DNA from: Bacteroides sp. GM023
GTDB lineage: Bacteria; Bacteroidota; Bacteroidia; Bacteroidales; Bacteroidaceae
Assembly: GCF_014750685.1 (NCBI RefSeq)
Contig: NZ_JAAXGE010000001.1
Location: 704,945-768,944, forward strand
Length of the DNA: 64,000 nucleotides
Direction of reading: 5' to 3'
Shown here: piece by piece, positions 9,012-19,197 of the stretch
How the letters are laid out: each line of letters starts with the position of its first letter
Numbering within the stretch: position 1 is the stretch's first letter
Program-made: the position numbers and the translations under genes
Notes under the pieces: generated by a model
Seen by the model: the letters and a program-made list of their open reading frames with translations, nothing else
The model's database searches: none
Told to the model about the DNA's origin: nothing

Positions 9012-10040
9012 ATGCTAGAAAAGTCAAATCCTCCCAAAATCAGTGTATTGATACCTGTTTATAATGTGGAGAAGTATGTGGAACGTTGCATCCTTTCTGT
9101 TTTGAATCAGACTATACAGGAAAGCATGGAAATAATAATAGTAAATGATTGCACTCCTGATAATAGCATGAGAGTGATTAATGAGATATTTCATAGTTCT
9201 TCAAATGCACTAAATGGAAAAGAACTAAAGATTATAAATCATGAAATCAATAAAGGAATTGCTTTTACTAGGAATACAGCTTTGAACTATGCAACAGGAG
9301 AGTATATAATTCAAATAGATAGTGATGACTATATAGAAAAAGAAATGTTGGAAAAGATGTATGCAAAAGCTATAGCAACAGATGCGGATATTGTTGGATG
9401 TGATTTGTGGCGTGTATATCTGGACGAAAAAGTATATGAAAAAGATGATATTCTAAAGAATAAAGTGGAATTATTGGGTGAGGTTATTAAAACGCAACAT
9501 GCAGCAAGATGGAATAAACTAATAAAGAGAGAATTATTAACGGAAAATACTATAGAAACAGTAGAGGGGCTTGATTATGGCGAAGATTATGTATTTATGA
9601 TTCAATGTTTTTATTTTGCAAATAGAATTGAATATATTCCGCAGGCTTTTTATAACTATGTTCAATATAATGATTTGTCGATATGCCATTTACCTGTTAG
9701 TGAAAAGGATTTGAGTAATTTTATTGGTGTGATAGATTTTACTACCAAATTTCTTGAAAATAACAATATAATAGGATATGATTATGAATTAGCCTATAAG
9801 CAACTTAAAGCAAAATTTGTTTGTATGAAAAATGCAACAAAGCAATTAAGAAAGCAATATTCTGAGATGTATTCGGAGGCTAATGTTTATAAATATCGTT
9901 TTCTGAAAGAATGGAGAAAAGAGGTGAGTATTTATCAACTACTTACTTGTTATTTTGCTTTAAGTGGCAATTTATCTTTATTCAATGCCATGTTACAACT
10001 GCGATATGGTTTGGAAAGTATACGAAGAAAGAAATATTAA
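9012..10040 (+). CDS. Glycosyltransferase family 2
   Basis: The 342-aa GT-A enzyme opens with the family signature ISVLIPVYNVEKYVERCI and has a DXD-type motif in IIQIDSDDYIEKEM (about residues 95-110). It should add one sugar from a nucleotide donor to the lipid-linked repeat unit on the cytoplasmic face. Donor and linkage cannot be read from sequence. It starts directly after the flippase. Confidence 0.88.
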   Translation: MLEKSNPPKISVLIPVYNVEKYVERCILSVLNQTIQESMEIIIVNDCTPDNSMRVINEIFHSSSNALNGKELKIINHEINKGIAFTRNTALNYATGEYIIQIDSDDYIEKEMLEKMYAKAIATDADIVGCDLWRVYLDEKVYEKDDILKNKVELLGEVIKTQHAARWNKLIKRELLTENTIETVEGLDYGEDYVFMIQCFYFANRIEYIPQAFYNYVQYNDLSICHLPVSEKDLSNFIGVIDFTTKFLENNNIIGYDYELAYKQLKAKFVCMKNATKQLRKQYSEMYSEANVYKYRFLKEWRKEVSIYQLLTCYFALSGNLSLFNAMLQLRYGLESIRRKKY

Positions 10041-10050
10041 GCTGGAAAAG

Positions 10051-10986
10051 ATGAATATTGTTTGTTGTACGGATAGTAATTATATTATGCCTTGTGGTGT
10101 TTTATTGTGCTCTATATGTGAGAACAATACACAAGGAGATGTATGTTTTCATGTAATCATCAATAAGAATGTTTCTATAAGAGAAAAGGAGAGTTTAATA
10201 AATATCGTCAATAGATATAAAAATAAAGTCACTTTCTATGAAATAGATGAGTCGTGGGTGGTCAATTTACCTGTCGGAATGGCTGGACAACAATCCCATA
10301 TAACATTAGCAACTTATTTTCGTCTCTTTTTGACGGAAATCTTGCCTAAGGATTTGGACAAGGTCTTATATTTGGATTGTGATATTATAGTCCGTCATTC
10401 TTTAATCAATTTGTGGAATATGGATATAGAAAATTATGCAATAGGTTGCGTACCTGATGCAGACGATGGACAAATTTTGAACTATAATCGTTTAAGATAC
10501 CTTCAAAGATTAGGCTATTTTAACGCAGGTGTATTGCTAATCAATTTAAAATATTGGCGAATTCATAATGTGTTCGATAGATTTCTTTTATTCATAAAGC
10601 AGTATCCTGAACGGATTTTGTATCATGATCAGGATATCATGAATTATGTATTAAAAGACGAGAAGTTTATATTGCCACTAAAATATAATGTGACAGATGG
10701 ATTGCTGAACGAAGAATTACATATTTCTTGGGAGTATGAGTCTGAATTAAATGAAGCGCTTAAAGATCCATATATCTTGCATTATATTTCATATGACAAA
10801 CCTTGGATTAAGAATTGTGCTCACCCGTTCAAATCTGAGTTTTTTAAATATCGTGATATGACACAATGGAAAAATACACCATTACTTAATAGACAGTTGA
10901 CTTGGAGGAAAAGAGTAAAATATGTATTATGCAAAGTAGGTATGTTACCTTATCAATCAACTTTTCGAGATGATTTATTCTTATAA
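10051..10986 (+). CDS. Glycosyltransferase family 8
   Basis: The protein of about 311 aa opens with MNIVCCTDSNYIMPCGVLL and contains DKVLYLDCDIIVRHSLINLW, the DXD metal-binding site of GT8 enzymes. Further family landmarks are GYFNAGVLLINLKYW and LYHDQDIMNYVL. GT8 members are retaining glucosyl- or galactosyltransferases. I chose the ATG at 10051 because the frame upstream (to 9964) lies inside the previous gene, while the fold starts exactly here, with GGAAAAG just before it. Confidence 0.9.
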   Translation: MNIVCCTDSNYIMPCGVLLCSICENNTQGDVCFHVIINKNVSIREKESLINIVNRYKNKVTFYEIDESWVVNLPVGMAGQQSHITLATYFRLFLTEILPKDLDKVLYLDCDIIVRHSLINLWNMDIENYAIGCVPDADDGQILNYNRLRYLQRLGYFNAGVLLINLKYWRIHNVFDRFLLFIKQYPERILYHDQDIMNYVLKDEKFILPLKYNVTDGLLNEELHISWEYESELNEALKDPYILHYISYDKPWIKNCAHPFKSEFFKYRDMTQWKNTPLLNRQLTWRKRVKYVLCKVGMLPYQSTFRDDLFL

Positions 10987-10994
10987 TAAATTTT

Positions 10995-11828
10995 ATGGAA
11001 CAACAGAAAAGCAAAGCGAAAATTCTTGTAGCAATTCATAAAGCGGATGCTGTTTACAGCGACAATATATATACACCTATTCATGTTGGAAAAGCCATTT
11101 CAAATTATAATTTAGGTTTTCAAGGAGATGATACGGGGGATAATATTAGCGAAAAGAATTCGATGTATTGTGAACTTACTGCCCAATATTGGGCATGGAA
11201 AAACTTAAAAGATACAATATATATTGGTCTGTGCCATTATCGAAGGTATTTTAAAACTAAGTACACCGAAAATAGTCTGGAATCTTTATTGCAAAAGTAT
11301 GATATAATATTGCCTGAACCTATATATCGCTCGTATTCTATGGAGCAGAAACTATATCGCGCTGCAATAGAGGAAGATGTAGCTATATTATATCAGGTAA
11401 TAGAAAGATTATATCCTGAATATAAGAACACAGTATTGGCATATATGCATGGAAACAGGGATATAGCTTTTAATATGTTTGTATGCTCAAAGGAATTGTT
11501 TGACCAATTTGCTGAATGGCAGTTCTCTATTCTTTTTGAATGTGAGAAGTACATACGTTTTTCCGGTTACTCCAGAGCTCGACGTATTTTAGGTCATTTT
11601 TCAGAGTATTTACTTCCTATTTATTGTTTCCATCATCATTTACGAATAAAGCGTGGAGAGTTGGTTTCATTTGTAGATGATAATGAATTATTATATTCAC
11701 AGTCTTGTTTAACAAAAATAATTAATACTATACGCTATAGGTTCACTACTCCTCGGAAAAGAACGGATTGGGGATTATCTTCAGTCATTCTACAGGGGTT
11801 GCGTAATGATGGCATAGAAATAAAATAA
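10995..11828 (+). CDS. DUF4422 family capsular glycosyltransferase
   Basis: The 277-aa protein has hallmarks of the DUF4422 family: ILVAIHKADAVY near the N-terminus, GDDTGDNISEKN, ELTAQYWAWKNL and IGLCHYRRYF. These proteins are common in capsule and O-antigen loci and are regarded as glycosyltransferases; the exact reaction is unknown here. The gene lies 8 bp after the GT8 gene in the same orientation and AT-rich style. Confidence 0.85.
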   Translation: MEQQKSKAKILVAIHKADAVYSDNIYTPIHVGKAISNYNLGFQGDDTGDNISEKNSMYCELTAQYWAWKNLKDTIYIGLCHYRRYFKTKYTENSLESLLQKYDIILPEPIYRSYSMEQKLYRAAIEEDVAILYQVIERLYPEYKNTVLAYMHGNRDIAFNMFVCSKELFDQFAEWQFSILFECEKYIRFSGYSRARRILGHFSEYLLPIYCFHHHLRIKRGELVSFVDDNELLYSQSCLTKIINTIRYRFTTPRKRTDWGLSSVILQGLRNDGIEIK

Positions 11829-11840
11829 TAAAGTTTTTGT

Positions 11841-13037
11841 ATGAAAAGCCTTATTAAAGAAGTAGTGCGTAGTTTGTTACAAAAACACCTTCAATTAGCT
11901 GTTAAAATAGGTCGCTTCTTTGGTGGAAAATACCAAGTAAATATTAATCTAGATTTACTTAATTCACAACAAAAAAAAGTGCTTTTATGCTATCTGTATT
12001 TGGAGGATGTAGATTGGACGAAAGCTAAGCATGCTAATTATATGCATGCAAATCAAGTAGTCAAGTATTTCATTGATAATGATTATTGTGTAGATGTATG
12101 TGCTTGTTCTGATGTTTTTTCATATGAGATATTGAAAAATAAGAAATATAATATAATAATCGGATTAGGCGAGGTGTTCAAAAGAATCTGTAAGAATCAG
12201 CCTGATGCCTACAAAATAATATTTATTACTGAAAATAATCCTGTAATTGTTGCACAGAAATACGCTGAACGGATATTATATTTCAAACAAAGGCATCCAT
12301 CTATTAATTGTAATGCTTCTATTATACGAAAAGGCTATATTGATGAAGATATGCTTACATCTTCTGATTTGGCGATAATAATGAATTCCAGGTATAATGC
12401 AGAGTCAATGAAGCATTATTTTGACAATGTGTATCTTATAAATAGTAATGCATTAATTAATACAGAATATATTTTTGACAGAGCGAAATTGGAGAATGGA
12501 ATTGAACAAATAAAACGTAATTTCCTTTGGTTTGGATCAGATGGCTTTATTCATAAAGGAGTTGATATTCTTATTGATGCATTTAAAGAGATGCCTGAAT
12601 TTTCTATTAGTTTCTATGGATTGCCTACAACTGAAAAAAGTTTGTTTCATAAGTTGAAAACTTCCAATACGGTAGATTGTGGACGTATAAATGTTAATAA
12701 TCCGGAGTTTATTGATAAAGTTATAAATAGACATTGTTTTATCATTTTTCCATCTTGTTCTGAAGGTATGAGTACTGCTGTCGCTACTTGTATGGCTCAT
12801 GGTATTATTCCAATTCTTACTAAAGAATGCGGTTTTGAGCCCAATGAATATATTATTGAATTAGAAGGATGGCATGTTGAGGATATAAAGAATGCGGTAA
12901 AGCGTGCTGTATCTATGAGTAATGAAGAGATTCTGATTTTTAGGGAAGGATGTTTTCAGTATGCCCGTGAAAACTTCTCGCTTAAAAAATTTGATAGTTT
13001 ATTTAAGGATATCATGGACAAGATTTTAAAGGAGTAA
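11841..13037 (+). CDS. GT-B fold glycosyltransferase (family 4-like), divergent
   Basis: The 398-aa protein has a weakly conserved N-terminal half and a C-terminal GT4-like half. The latter shows RNFLWFGSDGFIHKGVDIL, then IFPSCSEGMSTAVATCMAHG and IPILTKECGFEP, matching the donor-binding EGxxxxxxE region of GT4 enzymes with a substitution at the last Glu. It likely adds one sugar of the repeat unit. The N-terminal segment with AERILYFKQRHP may bind a membrane acceptor. Donor unknown. Confidence 0.75.
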   Translation: MKSLIKEVVRSLLQKHLQLAVKIGRFFGGKYQVNINLDLLNSQQKKVLLCYLYLEDVDWTKAKHANYMHANQVVKYFIDNDYCVDVCACSDVFSYEILKNKKYNIIIGLGEVFKRICKNQPDAYKIIFITENNPVIVAQKYAERILYFKQRHPSINCNASIIRKGYIDEDMLTSSDLAIIMNSRYNAESMKHYFDNVYLINSNALINTEYIFDRAKLENGIEQIKRNFLWFGSDGFIHKGVDILIDAFKEMPEFSISFYGLPTTEKSLFHKLKTSNTVDCGRINVNNPEFIDKVINRHCFIIFPSCSEGMSTAVATCMAHGIIPILTKECGFEPNEYIIELEGWHVEDIKNAVKRAVSMSNEEILIFREGCFQYARENFSLKKFDSLFKDIMDKILKE

Positions 13038-13118
13038 TAATAGTAATGCTTATCTATTGTGTAAGTAATCGTTGTAAGACTTTTGATCTCTTTTTGATTA
13101 GAATGTAAAAAGCTATTT

Positions 13119-13796
13119 ATGTATCCTATTAATATGTTGTTTTCTAGAATGAGAGAGATGAACTTATTCTCTACCATTTATCTTAATTTCGTAACTTTTC
13201 CGTTTGATCAAGCAATACGTTTTCCCATCCTTATATATGGTAAAGTGACTATTAAAAATGCGCGAAAGGCAAGATTGATTTTCCATTGTCCATTACGAAT
13301 GGGGATTCTTCAAATTGGAAAAAATAATTTGGGGTTTATCGATAAAAAAAGATGTTGTTCAATATGGAATGTAGCTGGTACTTTACATATATATGGTAAG
13401 GCTGGGTTTGGTCAGGGATGTTGTGTGGAAGTAGGGAGGAATGCCGTACTAACGCTTGGCGAAAATTTTAATGTGACCGGTCGTTCTACGTTGCTTTGTC
13501 AAAATAGTATAACTTTTGGAAATGAATGCCTTTTGTCGTGGGACTTGCTTATTATGGATAACGATTGGCACCAAGTGGCTTCGACTGTTGATGGCAGAAT
13601 ATTAAATCCTTCGAAACCGATTACTATAGGAAATCATGTGTGGATTGGCTGTAGAAGCATAATTCTTAAAGGAGTAAGTATCTCGGATAACGTAATTGTA
13701 GCTGCTAACTCAACTATTACTCGTAGAGTGGATAAAGAGTTTGTGGCAGTGAGTAGCAATGGAGTTTTGAAAGAAAATGTAAAATGGGACTATTAA
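13119..13796 (+). CDS. Hexapeptide-repeat acyltransferase (O-acetyltransferase)
   Basis: The 225-aa protein is a left-handed beta-helix acyltransferase of the maltose/galactoside acetyltransferase type. Repeats run from about residue 90 to the end. The C-terminal part ITIGNHVWIGCRSIILKGVS is the typical coil around the active site, and DNDWHQV contains the likely catalytic His. It probably O-acetylates a capsule sugar. Starts at 13134 or 13149 are also possible. An 81-bp gap precedes it without a clear promoter. Confidence 0.85.
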   Translation: MYPINMLFSRMREMNLFSTIYLNFVTFPFDQAIRFPILIYGKVTIKNARKARLIFHCPLRMGILQIGKNNLGFIDKKRCCSIWNVAGTLHIYGKAGFGQGCCVEVGRNAVLTLGENFNVTGRSTLLCQNSITFGNECLLSWDLLIMDNDWHQVASTVDGRILNPSKPITIGNHVWIGCRSIILKGVSISDNVIVAANSTITRRVDKEFVAVSSNGVLKENVKWDY

Positions 13797-13853
13797 TGAA
13801 AGCTATGCGCTCTAAATCAGATATATTATGACTACTAATAAATATTTAAGATA

Positions 13854-15074
13854 GTGAAATTTATAATAATACGTATTCTTATAGCTTACCTTTTTGTCGG
13901 GATATTTACAAATGCCTTTGCTGTGTCATCATTTATTTCAATGCCGACATTCTTGGCTGCTATATACTCTTTACTTTATTTGATTTTACTTCTTTCTTCT
14001 CGAATAAAGCTACATAAAGAAGGATACTGGCTACTTGCGTATTGGCTTGTCTTGACGTTTTCTTTTATTTTGTTTGCTACAGGAGAAAAATGTCTTAATC
14101 ATTATATAATGTGGACGTTCTCTTTTTTTGCCTTTTATTATGTGTTCAAGTCATTAGTTCTATATTTGCTGAAATTCGATAGCGGAATATTCAATACTAT
14201 GTTGAATATTATTTCATTTTCCGTTTTTATATCTTCACTATTTGCCATTGTAGAATTTTTATTGGTAAACTTTGTTGGAGTAAATTTGGAGAACATTATT
14301 CCTAGAGGAAGAGTGGAGGGATATACTCCGTTAGCATCTAATTTTATTCGTGCCAGATCATTTATGGAAGAATCCGGTCATTTTTCGTTATATCTAGAGA
14401 TTTTTACTCCCATCACTTTGGCATGGCTTCTTAGAAATAAAAGAAATAAGATTATTTTGATATCGTATATAAGTATTGTGTTGATTGCTTTGTTCTTTTC
14501 ATTTAGCGCTTATGGCTTGGTTGCATTAGTGATAGCTATATTTATTTATTTATATTATTATGTTTTCTCAGTAGGGAATTTAAAGTCTTTGATGAAAAAA
14601 TTATTTATTGTTTTTATTCTTTTTCTAGTTATTATAATTGTTTTCCCTTCAATTTGGGAAATTGGCTATCAAACTGTTACCGCCAAATTAGATGTTGATA
14701 ATAGTTCGTTCAGTGATAGAAATAGTAGAATTGTAGGACTGGATCAATATCTTACTGGCATACATTTAATGGTGGGCTATGGCTCTGCCGCTTTTAGTAC
14801 GCTAAAAACACCCTCTTTTATTTCTCTATATGTTGGTATTTTAATGAGTGCAGGTATTTGCGGTATCATATTGTTCTTGGGTTTTCTATTGTGTACATTC
14901 TATCATATATTACAGATAAAGAATAAAGATATGCGTTGTGGATTTGTGATTGCATTTACTCTCTCAACCATTCATTTTTGTTTTGTTGATTTGATTTATC
15001 TTCCTTGGTTCTGGACTATGTTGGCCTTAGCGTATGTTTATCGAACGAAAGAAAAACTTTTGCCACATGATTAA
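13854..15074 (+). CDS. O-antigen polymerase-type membrane protein (Wzy)
   Basis: The 406-aa protein has about 10-12 hydrophobic helices and one longer loop (about residues 255-310, around DVDNSSFSDRNSRIVGLDQY) that fits the large periplasmic loop of Wzy/Wzc_C-like polymerases. It is the only polymerase candidate in the locus and should join repeat units in the periplasm. The annotated start is GTG at 13854. Its last 8 bp overlap the next gene, which suggests coupled translation. Confidence 0.82.
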   Translation: MKFIIIRILIAYLFVGIFTNAFAVSSFISMPTFLAAIYSLLYLILLLSSRIKLHKEGYWLLAYWLVLTFSFILFATGEKCLNHYIMWTFSFFAFYYVFKSLVLYLLKFDSGIFNTMLNIISFSVFISSLFAIVEFLLVNFVGVNLENIIPRGRVEGYTPLASNFIRARSFMEESGHFSLYLEIFTPITLAWLLRNKRNKIILISYISIVLIALFFSFSAYGLVALVIAIFIYLYYYVFSVGNLKSLMKKLFIVFILFLVIIIVFPSIWEIGYQTVTAKLDVDNSSFSDRNSRIVGLDQYLTGIHLMVGYGSAAFSTLKTPSFISLYVGILMSAGICGIILFLGFLLCTFYHILQIKNKDMRCGFVIAFTLSTIHFCFVDLIYLPWFWTMLALAYVYRTKEKLLPHD

Positions 15075-15882
15075 AATAAGTATAATTACAGTCTGCTTCA
15101 ATAGTGAAGCCTATATAGAACAAACAATAAAGAGTGTTCTGGCTCAGACTTATGAGAACATAGAGTATATTGTGATAGATGGAGGGTCTACGGATGGTAC
15201 TATTGATATTATAAATAGATACCAGAAAGATATAGCGATTTTTATTAGTGAACCTGATAAAAATATGTATGATGCAATAAACAAGGGTATGAAATGGGCC
15301 ACAGGAGATTATATTGCTATTCTGAATTCTGATGATTTTTATTTAGACAATGAAGTCATATCTAGTGTTGCAGATAAATTGAAGGGGCTTCCGTCATGCT
15401 ATAAAGGTCTTTACGGTAATCTGCAGAAGTTTACAGCAGAAGGGTGTTTTATGAAAAGAAAAAAAGGTATTCCTGCTGGATTCAAGACTCTGCTGTGCTC
15501 TAGAAAGCTGACATTTGTTGGTCATGGCACGCTTTTCGTTTCCAAAAAGGCATGTGATGAAGTAGGCTTGTATGATTTTGAACAGTTTAGCGCAGCGGCA
15601 GATTATGATTATATTCTGAGATTGTTTAAAAAATTCAAGTTTAAATATGTGGATTGCGATATAATGGGGTTTAGAGTGCATGAAGCAAGTATTACTTCGT
15701 CAGGCAGAATAGTTGAGGAGTCGTATGCTGTTCTTCGTAAAAATGGATATAAGAATATTTTGTTTGGGGAGAGGGTGGTTCGGTATTATGTTTCTTGGAG
15801 TTATTTTGTTTTAGTGAACTGCCGGAATATGCGAAAAACCAATTGGAGGTATTTCTTTTGTCGATGCAATAGTACGGTATAA
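15067..15882 (+). CDS. Glycosyltransferase family 2
   Basis: The protein of about 271 aa starts MIKISIITVCFNSEAYIEQT and has YIVIDGGSTDGTIDII and YIAILNSDDFYLDNEV, the nucleotide and DXD-like sites of GT2. It most resembles the WcaA/colanic-acid type of GT2. The frame extends upstream to 15034, but the ATG at 15067, overlapping the polymerase stop, fits the conserved N-terminus. It likely adds one sugar of the repeat unit. Confidence 0.88.
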   Translation: MIKISIITVCFNSEAYIEQTIKSVLAQTYENIEYIVIDGGSTDGTIDIINRYQKDIAIFISEPDKNMYDAINKGMKWATGDYIAILNSDDFYLDNEVISSVADKLKGLPSCYKGLYGNLQKFTAEGCFMKRKKGIPAGFKTLLCSRKLTFVGHGTLFVSKKACDEVGLYDFEQFSAAADYDYILRLFKKFKFKYVDCDIMGFRVHEASITSSGRIVEESYAVLRKNGYKNILFGERVVRYYVSWSYFVLVNCRNMRKTNWRYFFCRCNSTV

Positions 15883-15903
15883 TAACAGTATTTTGAAACG
15901 AAT

Positions 15904-17004
15904 ATGATTGAAATTCTGCATATAATAAATTCATTGGAGATCGGAGGAGCACAGAAACTGCTTGTTGATATACTGCCTTTAATGAATAATGAAAAAATGA
16001 AAGTTTCTCTACTTGTTCTGAAAAGCGTTGATTCCTCTTTTTACACTAGAATAAAAAATAGTGGTATAGAAATTTTTTCTTTAAATTCAGGAAGCTACCA
16101 TAATCCATTTATAATTTTACGTTTAATCCCATTTTTGCGGAAATTTAGTATTGTACATGTACATTTGTTTCCATCCTTGTATTGGGTGGCATTGGCCAAT
16201 ATCTTTGTTTCAACTAAGTTGATATTTACGGAGCATAGTACAAATAATAGGCGAAGAGGAAAAGTCGGATTTTCTTTTATAGAACGTTATGTGTATAGGC
16301 AGTATAGTAAGGTAATTTCAATTAGCTCACAAACTCAGCTAATCTTAAAACAGTGGCTGAAAGTAAATGAGATTGATTCGAGATTTATTCAAATAGACAA
16401 TGGTATCAATCTAAATGATTTTCTTCCTTCAAATAAAACTATAAATGTTGCAGATGCATCGCAATTCTCTAAGATTGTATTGATGATATCTAGATTTTCT
16501 GTGCAGAAAGATCAGGAAACTGTCATTAGGGCTATTCCATATATACCTGTAGATGGAGTACTTTTTGCTTTTGCCGGTTCGGGGCCTACTCTTGAGAAAT
16601 GTAGGCAATTAGCTCATGAGTTAGGAGTATCTGATAAAGTTGTCTTTTGGGGGCAAAGAACGGATATCCCTGATTTGATAAATGCTTCTTATATTGGGGT
16701 ACAATCATCTTTTTGGGAAGGATTTGGGTTAACAGCTGTGGAATTCATGGCTGGAAATAAACCAATTGTAGCTTCAGATGTAGCAGGGTTAAAGCAAGTG
16801 GTGGAAGATGCAGGTCTACTGTTCCCGGCAGGTGATGAGAAACGGTTGGCAGAAGCTATTACTCATTTGTTGGTTGACAAACAATATTATAGTCAAGTAT
16901 CGGCAAAATGTTGGGATAGAGCTAAAAGATATGATATACATCACATGGTTGAGAAATATACTAGGCTATATACGAATATTTTAAGTGGAATATATAATGA
17001 ATAA
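15904..17004 (+). CDS. Glycosyltransferase family 4
   Basis: The 366-aa GT-B enzyme begins MIEILHIINSLEIGGAQKLL, where the GGA(Q/E) loop is the acceptor-side signature. The C-terminal half has KIVLMISRFSVQKDQETVI and SSFWEGFGLTAVEFMAGNKP, the donor-binding EGFGLxxxE motif. It is a retaining transferase and should act on the lipid-linked intermediate in the cytoplasm. It begins 21 bp after the GT2 gene and overlaps the next gene by 8 bp. Confidence 0.9.
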   Translation: MIEILHIINSLEIGGAQKLLVDILPLMNNEKMKVSLLVLKSVDSSFYTRIKNSGIEIFSLNSGSYHNPFIILRLIPFLRKFSIVHVHLFPSLYWVALANIFVSTKLIFTEHSTNNRRRGKVGFSFIERYVYRQYSKVISISSQTQLILKQWLKVNEIDSRFIQIDNGINLNDFLPSNKTINVADASQFSKIVLMISRFSVQKDQETVIRAIPYIPVDGVLFAFAGSGPTLEKCRQLAHELGVSDKVVFWGQRTDIPDLINASYIGVQSSFWEGFGLTAVEFMAGNKPIVASDVAGLKQVVEDAGLLFPAGDEKRLAEAITHLLVDKQYYSQVSAKCWDRAKRYDIHHMVEKYTRLYTNILSGIYNE

Positions 17005-18118
17005 TCTTTTTATAGTAATCAATATCGATCATTTTTTTCTTTCTCATCGTAAAGAAATTGCTTTAAATGCCCAAAAAGCAGGCTATGAAGTTACTATTGT
17101 AACGAAAGATACCGGAAAGATTAAAGAGATAGAAATGTTGGGGCTAAAGGTAATAGATTTACCAATGAGTCGTTCAGGGAAGAAAATATGGGAGGAATTA
17201 TATACTTGTTGGTTTCTTTACAATCTTTATCACCGCGAAAAACCAGAGATTGTACATCATGTGGGATTGAAGACAATACTTTGGGGAACATTAGCGGCAA
17301 AGTTGGCTAAAGTTCATGGAGTTGTTAATGCAGTGAGTGGTTTGGGGATAATTTTCTCGGAGGAGAAAAGAACAATGATAGCAAAGCTTCTTCCTGCAGT
17401 ATTACGATTTTCTCATCATCGTAAAAAACTGGCTGTCATTTTTCAGAATGATGATGATCAATTATTATTTCTAAAATCTAGAATAATAAATGAATCTCAA
17501 GCTTATAAAATAAAGGGCTCCGGGGTTGATTTGAAGCAGTATAGTTATACTCCTGAACCTGAAGGGCAGAGAATTAAGGTTTTGTTAACAGCACGTATGA
17601 TTGTAGAAAAAGGAATTTTCATTCTTACAGATGCTGCCATGAAATTAAAGGAGCAATATAAAGATAGGGTTCAGTTCTTACTATGTGGCGGACTTGATGA
17701 TAATCCCGTCGCTATCAAAGAAGATGAACTGCAAGCTGTGTGTGATGGGGATTACATTAAATGGTTAGGATATCGGACAGATATTTTAAATCTATTAAAA
17801 GATTGCCACATAGTTGCTTTTCCTTCTTACTACAAAGAAGGATTACCCAAATCTTTGATAGAAGCAGCTGCTATAGGCAGGCCTATAGTTACTACTAATT
17901 CTGTGGGGTGTAAAGATACTGTGGTTGAAGGGTATAATGGTTTTTTAGTTCCTGTTAAAGATAGTGATGCTTTAGCTGATCGATTGAAAATATTGATTGA
18001 AAATAAACATCTTAGGTGGGAAATGGGTAAAAATTCAAGGCGGTTAGCGGAGAAATATTTTTCTATTGATGATGTCGTAACAAAGCATTTGGAGATTTAC
18101 GAAAAAATATTAAAATAA
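16997..18118 (+). CDS. Glycosyltransferase family 4
   Basis: The protein of about 373 aa begins MNNLFIVINIDHFFLSHRKE, a pattern seen in capsule GT4 enzymes. Its donor site is FPSYYKEGLPKSLIEAAAIG, with both glutamates of the EX7E motif. The N-terminal region contains HHVGLKTILWGTLAAK. A GTG at 16985 would add four residues; the ATG at 16997 is preferred. It overlaps the preceding transferase, so these two probably act in succession, but donor and order are inference. Confidence 0.9.
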   Translation: MNNLFIVINIDHFFLSHRKEIALNAQKAGYEVTIVTKDTGKIKEIEMLGLKVIDLPMSRSGKKIWEELYTCWFLYNLYHREKPEIVHHVGLKTILWGTLAAKLAKVHGVVNAVSGLGIIFSEEKRTMIAKLLPAVLRFSHHRKKLAVIFQNDDDQLLFLKSRIINESQAYKIKGSGVDLKQYSYTPEPEGQRIKVLLTARMIVEKGIFILTDAAMKLKEQYKDRVQFLLCGGLDDNPVAIKEDELQAVCDGDYIKWLGYRTDILNLLKDCHIVAFPSYYKEGLPKSLIEAAAIGRPIVTTNSVGCKDTVVEGYNGFLVPVKDSDALADRLKILIENKHLRWEMGKNSRRLAEKYFSIDDVVTKHLEIYEKILK

Positions 18119-18123
18119 ATAGT

Positions 18124-19197
18124 ATGAATTTGTTAGTAACTGGCGCTGCCGGATTTATAGGTTCACACGTTTGTGAGCGTTTGCTACAACGTGGTGATAA
18201 AGTAATAGGGGTGGATAATCTGAATTCGTATTATGACAGAGATTTGAAATACGGCCGTCTTTCAACCTTAGGAATTTCTCAATCTGAGGTGGTATGGTAT
18301 AAGTTTACTTCAAGCAGTATTTATCCTTTGTTCAATTTTGTACAGATGAATCTTGAAGATAAACATGCCATGCAGATGCTTTTTGCAAATGGGGATTTTG
18401 ATATAGTTATTAATTTGGCAGCGCAGGCGGGTGTACGTTATTCAATTGAGAATCCATATGCTTATGCTGAAAGTAATATTGACGGATTTTTAAATATTCT
18501 TGAGGGGTGTCGCCATAATCATATCAAACATCTTGTGTATGCCAGTTCTAGCAGTGTTTATGGATTAAATGGGCGAGTCCCTTTTTCTGAAGAGGATAGT
18601 ATTGCACACCCAGTGAGCCTGTATGCTGCTACAAAGAAATCAAATGAACTTATGGCTCATGCTTATAGTCATTTATATAAAATACCTTCTACCGGCCTTC
18701 GTTTTTTTACGGTCTATGGCCCGTGGGGGCGGCCGGATATGTCACCTTTCCTCTTTACGGATGCAATATTGCATAACCGTCCTATTAAGGTGTTTAATAA
18801 TGGTGATATGCTTCGGGATTTCACTTATATCGATGACATTGTAGAGGGGATAATTCGTGTGATAAATCATATTCCTCAGCCGGATACCACATGGGACCCT
18901 GTAGTGTCTTCACCTGGATCTTCATCTGCTCCTTATAGAGTCTATAATATTGGAAATTCACAGCCCATACGTTTAATGGACTTTATTCAGGCTATTGAAG
19001 AAGCGATTGGTTATGAAGCAGAGAAAATGTTTCTTCCTATGCAGCCGGGGGATGTATATCAGACTTATGCAGATACTAGCCGCTTACAAAAAGAATTAGG
19101 TTTTAAGCCATGTAAGCCATTAAAAGAAGGTGTACATGAGACGATTGAATGGTATCGTAATTATTATAGATTAAATAAGGAGGATATTAAAGTATGA
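18124..19197 (+). CDS. UDP-glucuronate 4-epimerase (NAD-dependent SDR)
   Basis: The 357-aa extended short-chain dehydrogenase has GAAGFIGSHVCERLL for NAD binding, the catalytic YAATK (Tyr and Lys of YxxxK), YASSSSVYG and TGLRFFTVYGPWGRPDM. The N-terminal GVDNLNSYYDRDLKYGRL is typical of the CapI/LspL group that turns UDP-GlcA into UDP-GalA. The next gene makes UDP-GlcA, so together they predict GalA in the capsule. The stop overlaps the next start (ATGA). Confidence 0.9.
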   Translation: MNLLVTGAAGFIGSHVCERLLQRGDKVIGVDNLNSYYDRDLKYGRLSTLGISQSEVVWYKFTSSSIYPLFNFVQMNLEDKHAMQMLFANGDFDIVINLAAQAGVRYSIENPYAYAESNIDGFLNILEGCRHNHIKHLVYASSSSVYGLNGRVPFSEEDSIAHPVSLYAATKKSNELMAHAYSHLYKIPSTGLRFFTVYGPWGRPDMSPFLFTDAILHNRPIKVFNNGDMLRDFTYIDDIVEGIIRVINHIPQPDTTWDPVVSSPGSSSAPYRVYNIGNSQPIRLMDFIQAIEEAIGYEAEKMFLPMQPGDVYQTYADTSRLQKELGFKPCKPLKEGVHETIEWYRNYYRLNKEDIKV